Source: DATGQT01 sp033720695 (GTDB lineage: Bacteria; Bacteroidota; Rhodothermia; Rhodothermales; Rubricoccaceae). Taken from it: 16,827 nucleotides of DNA. The translations under genes and the position numbers were made by a program. This document shows, one piece after another, positions 1-6,036 of the stretch. Every line of letters starts with the position of its first letter. Within the stretch, counting starts at the first letter, position 1. Below the pieces are notes generated by a model. It did no database searches. It saw only the letters and a program-made list of their open reading frames with translations, and was not told where the DNA came from. The stretch covers positions 1-16,827 of the forward strand of contig JAWWCA010000060.1 of NCBI GenBank assembly GCA_033720695.1. Direction: 5' to 3'.

Positions 1-350
1 AGGTAGAGAGCCTCCGAGACGCCGTGGTCGGCGGCACCTTCGAGGGATAGGCCGGCGGCGAGCACGCGGCGCAGCGCGTCCGCGAGCGTGCGGCGGTCGG
101 GGTAGCGGAAGGCGACGTGGAAGAGCCCCGTCGTGCCGGCCGGCGGCGGCGGCCCCCCGCGGCTCCCCCACGTGGTCAGGCCGAGGTGATGGTGGTATCC
201 CCCCGCGCTCAGGAACGCGGCCGAATCGCCCATCCGTTGTGTCACCTCGAACCCGAGCACGTCGCGGTAGAACGCGATCGCCCGCTCCAGGTCGGCCACC
301 TTGAGGTGGACGTGGCCGACGTCCACGCGGGGGTCGATGGAACTGTTCAT
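1..350 (-). CDS. VOC (glyoxalase / extradiol dioxygenase fold) protein, 3' end off window
   Basis: The reverse strand reads from an ATG at 350 to the left edge without a stop (116 codons), so the C-terminus is missing. The N-terminus has the standard vicinal-oxygen-chelate start: a HVHLKV strand (residues 13-18), the ADLERAIAFYRDVLGF helix, then a GGYHHHLGL strand and a later FHVAF strand opening the second beta-alpha-beta-beta-beta unit. The repeated GGYHHH and GGPPPPAGTTGL segments resemble the CatE-like 'catechol 2,3-dioxygenase' branch of VOC proteins. The substrate cannot be told from this. A metal site using the strand-1 His is expected for the family but is not proved here. The ATG lies 7 bases after the stop of the DUF4185-like lipoprotein gene, so the two are probably co-transcribed. 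Confidence is high for the fold and low for any specific reaction. Confidence 0.85.
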   Translation of the reverse strand, partial: MNSSIDPRVDVGHVHLKVADLERAIAFYRDVLGFEVTQRMGDSAAFLSAGGYHHHLGLTTWGSRGGPPPPAGTTGLFHVAFRYPDRRTLADALRRVLAAGLSLEGAADHGVSEALY

Positions 351-357
351 GGCGAGG

Positions 358-1548
358 TCAGGGCGGGGGATCCCCGAACTCGACGCGGACGAGCGGGAGG
401 ACCTGCTGGAGGAAGCCCGTCGCGTGGGCGTACGTCACGTACTGCACGCGGCCCTCGTCCTCGGCGAACTCGGGGTGGGCGTGGGCCGAGTAGTTGCCGA
501 AGGTGCCCATCGGCGGCCGCATCATGAACAGGTCCTGCGGCTCGGACCACGGCCCCCACGGCGTCCGAGACACCCGGTACTGCGCGTCGTTGACGAAGGC
601 CGGGTTGTAGATGGCCATGTAGCCCTCGAACGCGGGGACGTAGAACACGCTCGTGCCGGCGGAGCCCCCGTCGAAGATCCGCACCGCGTCGGCGGGGTCG
701 GCGCTCCACCGCCGGCCGTCGTAGTACCGCCACGCCGGCTTGTCGAGGGCGTCGGCGAGGGGGACGCGGGCGACGCGGCAGCGGTGCTGGATCCACACCC
801 GCCGGCACCCATAGGCGTAGAGCGTGTCGTCCTCGACGAGCGAGGCGTTGCTGTAGGCGGTCTCGCCGCGGTCCCACATCAGCGTGGGCGTCTCGCTGTC
901 GGGGTCGAGGACGGGCCGCACGACGCGCTGCCCGCCGTCCCACTCCGCGAGGCCGGTCCCGACGGTCTCCCAGCCCTCCTGCCCTGGAATCCGCCACAGC
1001 TGGTAGTAGAAGACGAGGGCGCGGTCGCGCGCCGGGTCCGGCACGATGTCGCCGGGCCAGAAGGCGAACTCGGCGCCGCAGGGCTCGGCCTGGCAGTTGT
1101 CGGCGTCGTGGCGCTCGTTGTAGCGGCGCTCCCAGGGGAGGTACGGGATGAACTCGGCCGGGGCGCCGACGGCGTCGGTGTGGTTGCCCTCGAACGCGAT
1201 GCCGTCGGAGGCGTCGAGGTCGGCCGTCCACGAGAGCGAGTTGTCCACCCAGTACTCGCCGTCGGCGTTCGGCCCGTCGAGCGGGGTGTCGCCGAAGGTC
1301 CAGACGGAGCGGCCGTTCACGAGCGCGCTGATGGCGCCGTCGCGCCCCCGGATGATGGGGAGCTGGCGGATCTCGCCGAGGTCGGTGGCGGAGAGGACGG
1401 GTGGGATCGGCGGCGGGGACTCGGCGCTCGCCGCGGGAGGCGAACCCGCCGCGGGTGCGTCGTCGGGGTCGGCGAGGGCGTCGCAGCCCGCGAGGAGGAG
1501 GGCAGCGAGGGCCAGGGACGACGACAGGGAGCGGAGGCGTCGGGGCAT
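358..1548 (-). CDS. DUF4185-like lipoprotein, probable beta-propeller surface protein
   Basis: A 396-residue protein. It starts with a short basic stretch (MPRRLRS), a hydrophobic segment (residues 8-21) and the lipobox LLAGC with the lipidated Cys at 22, followed by a low-complexity Ala/Pro/Asp linker to about residue 50. I chose the ATG at 1548 over the in-frame TTG at 1608 because it places the lipobox Cys at 22. The body carries the WTFGDTP motif (83-89) typical of DUF4185, whose members look like five-bladed beta-propellers related to glycosidases. Later segments rich in W, Y and G (for example FYVPAFEGYMAIYNPAF and TPWGPWSEP) fit propeller blades. It probably sits on a membrane facing the periplasm or outside. 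Substrate unknown; a role in carbohydrate binding or hydrolysis is inference from the family and the upstream glg genes, from which it is 102 bases away. Confidence 0.8.
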   Translation of the reverse strand: MPRRLRSLSSSLALAALLLAGCDALADPDDAPAAGSPPAASAESPPPIPPVLSATDLGEIRQLPIIRGRDGAISALVNGRSVWTFGDTPLDGPNADGEYWVDNSLSWTADLDASDGIAFEGNHTDAVGAPAEFIPYLPWERRYNERHDADNCQAEPCGAEFAFWPGDIVPDPARDRALVFYYQLWRIPGQEGWETVGTGLAEWDGGQRVVRPVLDPDSETPTLMWDRGETAYSNASLVEDDTLYAYGCRRVWIQHRCRVARVPLADALDKPAWRYYDGRRWSADPADAVRIFDGGSAGTSVFYVPAFEGYMAIYNPAFVNDAQYRVSRTPWGPWSEPQDLFMMRPPMGTFGNYSAHAHPEFAEDEGRVQYVTYAHATGFLQQVLPLVRVEFGDPPP

Positions 1549-1580
1549 GCGTCCGGAGAGTCGGGCTCGCAGTCCCGTCA

Positions 1581-1606
1581 AGAAACGCCCTTCGCCCGAC
1601 GGGCGC
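1581..1606 (-). terminator. possible weak terminator or attenuator after glgM
   Basis: On the reverse strand a CGCCC-GTC-GGGCG hairpin (1593-1605) is followed within a few bases by GGGCGTTTCTT. The stem is only 5 bp and the T-run is interrupted, so this may be partial termination between glgM and the lipoprotein gene, or chance in GC-rich DNA. Confidence 0.25.
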
Positions 1607-1650
1607 AACCGATGGGGGCGCAGGCCGCCGCTGAGAAGCCTGCCCGGGGG

Positions 1651-2865
1651 CTAGAGGAGGCTGCGGTAGAAGGCGAGGGTCTTCTCGGCGATGCTGCGCC
1701 AGCTGAAGTGCTCCAGGACGCGGCGCCGCGACGCCGCCCCCAAGGCGCTCCGCCGCTCGGGGTCGCGCAGCAGCTCGTTGATGGCGTCGGCGAGGGCGCG
1801 GGAGAACGCCTCGGGGTCGCGGGGCTCGGGCGAGCCGCTGCCGACCGACGCGAACGGCACGAGGAGCCCCGTCTCGCCCGGCACCACGATCTCGGGGATG
1901 CCGCCCACGGCCGAGGCGACGACGGGCGTCTCGCACGCCATCGCCTCCAGGTTGATGATCCCGAACGGCTCGTAGACCGACGGGCAGACGAACACGGCGG
2001 CGTGACTGTAGAGCGCGATCGTGTCCGCCTTGGGCAGCATCTCGGGGAGCCAGACGACCGCGGCCTCGCCGTCGCGCTCCGCGGCCTCGACCGCCGACGT
2101 CATCTCGCGAGCGATCTCGTCGGTGTCGGGCGCCCCCGCGGCGAGGACCACCTGCACGTCGGCGTCCAGGTGCCGGAGGGCGCGGACGAGGTGGAGGATC
2201 CCCTTCTGCCGCGTGATGCGCCCGACGAAGAGCACGATGGGGACGTCGGGGTCCACGCCGAGGCGGCGGAGCGTTTCGGGGTCCTCCCGGGGCCGGTACT
2301 CGTCGGGGTCGATCCCGTTGTGGATGACCTGGACGGCGCCGGGGTCGACGCCGTAGAGCGCCTGCACGTCGGCCGCCATCGCCTCGGAGACGGCCACGAC
2401 GCCGTCGGCCTGAGCGTAGGCCGTCTGCTCGATCCACGTCGTGGCGTGGTAGGCCGAGCCGAGCTGCTCCTCCTTCCACGGGCGATGGGGCTCGAGGGAG
2501 TGCGTCGTGAGGACGAGGCGGGCGCCGGTGAGGGGGCGGGCGAGGAGGCCCCCGAGGTGGGTGTACCATGTGTGGCAGTGGACGATGTCCGGGCCCTCGG
2601 CGGCGGCGGCCATCGCGAGGTCGCGCACGAGGGCGTCGAGGAGGCGGCCGTGACGCGGGTCGTGGGCCTCGAACCGGACCTCCGGGGCGACGCCGCGGAC
2701 GCGGAGATTGCCCTGCTCCTCATCCTGGTCGCCGAAGCAGAACACGTCCACCGCGTGGGCGCCGTCCTCGGCGCGGGCCAGCTCGCGCGCGAGGTACTCG
2801 ACGTGGACGCCCGCCCCGCCGTACACGTGGGGGGGGTACTCGTTGGTGAAGAGGGCGATGCGCAT
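1651..2865 (-). CDS. glgM: GT4 glycogen synthase of the actinobacterial type (GlgA/GlgM)
   Basis: A 404-residue cytoplasmic glucosyltransferase that should use ADP-glucose. The start is the ATG at 2865, giving the family's N-terminus MRIALFTNEYPPHVYGGAG with the GGAG donor-site loop at 16-19; upstream in-frame codons lack homology. The N-terminal Rossmann lobe contains VHCHTWYTH (95-103) and TTHSLEPHRPWK. The C-terminal lobe has FVGRITRQKG (213-222, Arg216 and Lys221 as donor phosphate contacts) and the GT4 E-x7-E motif in YEPFGIINLEAM (Glu299 and Glu307). Length and motifs fit the 'corynebacterial GlgA' family (TIGR02149), not the roughly 480-residue GT5 GlgA of enterobacteria. Mycobacterial members (Rv1212c) make alpha-maltose-1-phosphate for the GlgE route, so the product could be glycogen or maltose-1-phosphate. 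It lies 81 bases after glgC on the same strand. Confidence 0.92.
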   Translation of the reverse strand: MRIALFTNEYPPHVYGGAGVHVEYLARELARAEDGAHAVDVFCFGDQDEEQGNLRVRGVAPEVRFEAHDPRHGRLLDALVRDLAMAAAAEGPDIVHCHTWYTHLGGLLARPLTGARLVLTTHSLEPHRPWKEEQLGSAYHATTWIEQTAYAQADGVVAVSEAMAADVQALYGVDPGAVQVIHNGIDPDEYRPREDPETLRRLGVDPDVPIVLFVGRITRQKGILHLVRALRHLDADVQVVLAAGAPDTDEIAREMTSAVEAAERDGEAAVVWLPEMLPKADTIALYSHAAVFVCPSVYEPFGIINLEAMACETPVVASAVGGIPEIVVPGETGLLVPFASVGSGSPEPRDPEAFSRALADAINELLRDPERRSALGAASRRRVLEHFSWRSIAEKTLAFYRSLL

Positions 2866-2946
2866 GGGTGTGGCGAGAGGCGTTGGGCTGCGGGCTGTGC
2901 GCCGGTCTCGTGCGAGCCTCTCGCTCACGGCCCACGCCCTCCAGCG

Positions 2947-4215
2947 TCAGATGACGGTGCCGTCGGGGATCTCGGCGTTCTTGACGACGACGACGACGCC
3001 GTCGCGGATGAAGAAGCCCTCGCCGTCCCCCTCCTCGACGCCGTCCTTGTTCGTGATCACGCAGTCGCGGCCAATCGAGGCGTTGAGGTCCACGATCGTG
3101 TTTTCGAGGCGGGTCCGCTCGCCGACGCCGGGCCGGGCCGGGCCCTGGACCGGCTCGCGGCCGTCGGTCTCCTGCCACGCGTAGTAGTCGGTGCCGAGGA
3201 GGACGGAGCGCTTGATGTGGGCGCCGGCGGAGACGTAGGAGCGGAGGCCGATGACGGAGTCTTGGATGGTGCTGTCCTCGATCACGCTGCCCTCCCCGAT
3301 CAGGCTGCTCTCGACCGTGGTACGGACGAGCTTCGCCGGGGGCAGCATCCGCGAGTTCGTGTAGAGCGGCATCTTGGGGTCGTAGAGGTTGAAGTCCGGC
3401 TTCGGGCGGGCCAGCATGATGTTGGTCTCGAAGAAGGAGCGGACGGTCCCGATGTCGTTCCAGTACTCGGCGAAGGGGTAGGCCGCGACGTGGTGCTGCC
3501 CGATGGCGCCGGGGATGATCTCCTTGCCGAAGTCGTGGTCGTCCGGATGGGCGTCGAGCACTTGGGCGAGCACCTTCCGGTTGAAGATGTAGATGCCCAT
3601 CGAGGCGAGGAAGACGCGCCCCTCGGCCTCGAGGTCGGGAGCGACGGGACTCTCCTTGCCGTCGAGGTGGTCGAGGGGGGGCTTCTCGTGGAACTCCGTG
3701 ATGCGGTGGTCCGCGTCCATCTTGAGGATGCCGAAGGCGGGGGCCTCGTCGGCGCGGACGGGCGTCACGGCGACGGTGACGTCGGCACCTTGCCGTTCGT
3801 GGTGCGCCAGCATCTCGCGGTAGTCCATCGTGTAGAGCTGGTCGCCCGAGAGGATGACGACGTGGTCGTGGGGGTAGCTCCGGAGGTGGGGGAGCGACTG
3901 CCGCACGGCGTCGGCCGTGCCCTGATACCACGACTTCGAGAACGGCGTCTGCTCGGCGGCCAGCACGGTCACGAACCCGCCGCGGAACCGGTCGAACACG
4001 TAGGAGCGCGCAACGTGGCGGTTGAGGCTGGCCGAGTTGAACTGCGTGACGACGAAGATGCGGTTGAGCCCGGAGTTGATGCAGTTGGAAATGGGGACGT
4101 CGACGAGCCGGTACTTCCCCGCGAAGGGGACGGCGGGCTTGGCGCGGTAGGCCGTGAGGGGGAACAGCCGCGTGCCGGCTCCGCCCCCGAGGACGACGGC
4201 GAGCATCTGGCGCAT
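2947..4215 (-). CDS. glgC: glucose-1-phosphate adenylyltransferase (ADP-glucose pyrophosphorylase)
   Basis: A 422-residue enzyme making ADP-glucose from glucose-1-phosphate and ATP, the first committed step of bacterial glycogen synthesis. I chose the ATG at 4215 because it gives MRQMLAVVLGGGAGTRLFPL, with the nucleotide-binding GGGAGTRL at 10-17 at the usual distance from the start. Other family marks are KPAVPFAGKYRLVDVPISN, the WYQGTADAVRQ segment, ILSGDQLYTMDY with the metal-binding Asp, and FHEKP for the sugar phosphate. The C-terminal left-handed beta-helix shows hexapeptide repeats such as GEGSVIEDSTIQDSVIG. The ending resembles cyanobacterial and plant enzymes (GFFIRDGVVVVVKNAEIPDGTVI-like tail). 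No clear Shine-Dalgarno precedes the start. It leads the leftward glgC-glgM cluster. Confidence 0.96.
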   Translation of the reverse strand: MRQMLAVVLGGGAGTRLFPLTAYRAKPAVPFAGKYRLVDVPISNCINSGLNRIFVVTQFNSASLNRHVARSYVFDRFRGGFVTVLAAEQTPFSKSWYQGTADAVRQSLPHLRSYPHDHVVILSGDQLYTMDYREMLAHHERQGADVTVAVTPVRADEAPAFGILKMDADHRITEFHEKPPLDHLDGKESPVAPDLEAEGRVFLASMGIYIFNRKVLAQVLDAHPDDHDFGKEIIPGAIGQHHVAAYPFAEYWNDIGTVRSFFETNIMLARPKPDFNLYDPKMPLYTNSRMLPPAKLVRTTVESSLIGEGSVIEDSTIQDSVIGLRSYVSAGAHIKRSVLLGTDYYAWQETDGREPVQGPARPGVGERTRLENTIVDLNASIGRDCVITNKDGVEEGDGEGFFIRDGVVVVVKNAEIPDGTVI

Positions 4216-4351
4216 GGGACGTGCGGGGAGAGGGGAGGGGAGGTTGGGCGGCCCCGGGACGGCGCCGCGGCGCAAGAGCTCCAGAATACGGAACACGAAC
4301 GCACCTGCGGAGACGGCGTCGGTCGGCGGGGCGGACACCCCCGGAGGGCCA

Positions 4352-4374
4352 GGTTGATGAACCGCGTTCGAACG
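4352..4374. promoter_or_regulatory. inverted repeats in the glgC/gltX divergent spacer
   Basis: The 223-base spacer between the divergent starts of glgC (4215) and gltX (4439) holds a GGTT-GATG-AACC inverted repeat (4352-4363) and the 10-base perfect palindrome CGTTCGAACG (4365-4374) side by side. The position between two divergent genes suits an operator, but no known regulator site is recognised. Apart from this and the gltX promoter candidate, I see nothing else distinct in the spacer. Confidence 0.25.
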
Positions 4375-4399
4375 GGGCCCCCGGAGCCGGGGCGGTCGG

Positions 4400-4407
4400 T
4401 AGCTTGG
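4400..4407 (+). promoter_or_regulatory. candidate -7 element of gltX (TAnnTTTG-like)
   Basis: TAGCTTGG matches 5 of the 6 fixed bases of the Bacteroidota -7 consensus TAnnTTTG and ends 31 bases before the gltX start, a spacing like that of the element before the mutase gene. No good -33 TTG partner is visible upstream. Confidence 0.35.
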
Positions 4408-4438
4408 CGCCCCTACCCAACCCCAGCTCTCCGCTTCT

Positions 4439-5959
4439 GTGCCCGTCCGCGTCCGCTTCGCGCCCAGCCCCACCGGCCTCCTCCACATCGGCGGCCTCCG
4501 TACGGCTCTCTACAACTACCTCCTCGCGCGCCAGTCCGAGGGCGGCGCCTTCCTCCTCCGCATCGAGGACACCGACCGGTCCCGCTACGTCGAGGGCGCC
4601 GAGGAGGACATCGTCGAGAGCCTGCGGTGGGCGGGGCTCGAGATCGACGAGGGGCCGGCGGTCGGCGGGCCGCACGCGCCGTACCGCCAGAGCGAGCGCA
4701 CCGAGCAGTACCGCGCGGCCGTCGACCGCCTCGTGGCCGACGGGCAGGCCTACATCGCCTTCGACACGCCGGAGGCGCTGGAGGCGATGCGCGAGCGACT
4801 CGCGACGCCCGAGAGCCCCGCGCCGACCTACGGGGCGGCGACGCGTGAGCGGATGACGAACGCGCTCACGCTCCCGCCCGAGGAGGTGCAGCGCCGCCTC
4901 GACGAGGGCGAGCCCCACGTCGTCCGCCTCCGGGTGACGCCCGGCGAATCCGTCACGTTCGACGACGCCATCCGCGGCCCCGTCACGTTCCAGACCGACG
5001 AGGTCGACGACCAGGTCCTCCTCAAGAGCGACGGGCTGCCGACGTACCACCTCGCGAACGTCGTGGACGACCACGCCATGCAGATCACGCACGTCGTCCG
5101 CGGCGAGGAGTGGCTGCCCTCGACGCCCAAGCACATCCTGCTCTACCGCGCGCTCGGATGGGAGGCCCCGCAGTTCGCGCACCTCCCGCTGATCCTCTCA
5201 CCCAGCGGCGGGAAGCTCTCGAAGCGGAAGGCCGAGCAGGCGGGGGTGCCGGTGTTCGTCTGCCAGTATCGCGGGGAGGACGCCTGCCCCCCGGACCTCG
5301 TCCCCGCCGATGCGCCGCGGCTGCCCGTCGAGCCGGAGGCCCTCGTCAACTTCCTCGCCCTGCTCGGCTGGAGCCCCGGCGACGACCGGGAGCGCTTCAC
5401 GCTGGAGGAGCTCGTCGGCGCCTTCCGCCTCGACCGCGTGACCAAGAGCGGCGCCCAGCTGGACCTCGACAAGCTGGCGTGGCTCAACGGCCAGGTGCTC
5501 CGCGACCTGAGCGACGAAGCCCTCGCCGAGCGCGCCCGCCCGGCCGTGGAGGCGCGCGTGGGGCCGGTGGAGGAGGCGCGGCTCGTCGCGGCCGCCGCCC
5601 TGCTACGCGAGCGCCTCACCGTCGCGCACGACCTCGCCGAGGCGACGTACCTGTTCCAGGAGCCGGAGGCCTACGACGAGGCGGGCGTCAAGAGGCGCTG
5701 GAAGGACGACAGCGCTCGCCTCGTGGCCCTCTACGCCGACCGCCTCGAGGCCGACGCGGCGTTCACGGAGGCGTCCACGGAGGCCGCCATGCGCCAGCTC
5801 GCCGAAGACGAGGGCGTCGGGTTCGGCCGGATCATCCACCCCGTCCGCCTCGCCACGACCGGCACGACGGTCGGCGCCGGGATGTTCGAGACGCTCGTCG
5901 TGATCGGCCGGGCAGCCACGATCCGTCGCCTCCGACGCGCCGTTGAGGTTCTGGGGTAG
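4439..5959 (+). CDS. gltX: glutamyl-tRNA synthetase
   Basis: A 506-residue class I aminoacyl-tRNA synthetase charging tRNA-Glu with glutamate in the cytoplasm. The GTG at 4439 gives PVRVRFAPSPTGLLHIGG, the canonical GluRS start with the HIGH-box variant HIGG at 16-19. The Rossmann fold continues with LLRIEDTDRSR, and the KMSKS-type loop KLSKR is at 259-263. A helical anticodon-binding domain fills the C-terminal third and ends with the family segment HPVRLATTG. The short insert after the KMSKS loop (VPVFVCQYRGEDACPPD) includes a pair of cysteines, not a recognisable zinc site. Because the organism also has glnS, this enzyme is probably discriminating. Length is normal for the family. It runs away from glgC and converges on glnS. 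Confidence 0.96.
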   Translation: MPVRVRFAPSPTGLLHIGGLRTALYNYLLARQSEGGAFLLRIEDTDRSRYVEGAEEDIVESLRWAGLEIDEGPAVGGPHAPYRQSERTEQYRAAVDRLVADGQAYIAFDTPEALEAMRERLATPESPAPTYGAATRERMTNALTLPPEEVQRRLDEGEPHVVRLRVTPGESVTFDDAIRGPVTFQTDEVDDQVLLKSDGLPTYHLANVVDDHAMQITHVVRGEEWLPSTPKHILLYRALGWEAPQFAHLPLILSPSGGKLSKRKAEQAGVPVFVCQYRGEDACPPDLVPADAPRLPVEPEALVNFLALLGWSPGDDRERFTLEELVGAFRLDRVTKSGAQLDLDKLAWLNGQVLRDLSDEALAERARPAVEARVGPVEEARLVAAAALLRERLTVAHDLAEATYLFQEPEAYDEAGVKRRWKDDSARLVALYADRLEADAAFTEASTEAAMRQLAEDEGVGFGRIIHPVRLATTGTTVGAGMFETLVVIGRAATIRRLRRAVEVLG

Positions 5960-5967
5960 TCCTGCCG

Positions 5968-6036
5968 GACCCCCCGCCGCGTTCGCATCGGGCTCCGCTG
6001 ACGCTCTGCCCTCAGGCGCCGAACGAACGGGGGGTC
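5968..6036. terminator. large bidirectional hairpin between gltX and glnS
   Basis: The arms GACCCCCCG (5968-5976) and CGGGGGGTC (6028-6036) pair perfectly over 9 bp. A second inner pair, CGTTCG (5980-5985) with CGAACG (6020-6025), stacks above them. The hairpin sits between the convergent stops and overlaps two bases of the glnS stop codon. There is no clean T-run on either side, so it may be a structural transcript end and not a classical intrinsic terminator. Confidence 0.55.

Noticed and set aside
2866..2946. A GCGAG-AGG-CTCGC hairpin in the glgC-glgM gap
   Set aside because: A 5-bp stem with no T-run in very GC-rich DNA is likely chance; not enough for a terminator or riboswitch call.
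301..4848. A 4.5 kb open frame on the + strand
   Set aside because: It runs antisense to the lipoprotein, glgM and glgC genes and across the start of gltX in another frame. Its predicted protein is low-complexity Gly/Val/Arg/Glu with no domain, the usual shadow of high-GC3 genes.
2720..5182. A long reverse-strand frame across glgC and the start of gltX
   Set aside because: Out of frame with glgC, antisense to gltX, Arg/Pro-rich and without motifs. The glgC and gltX frames explain the DNA.
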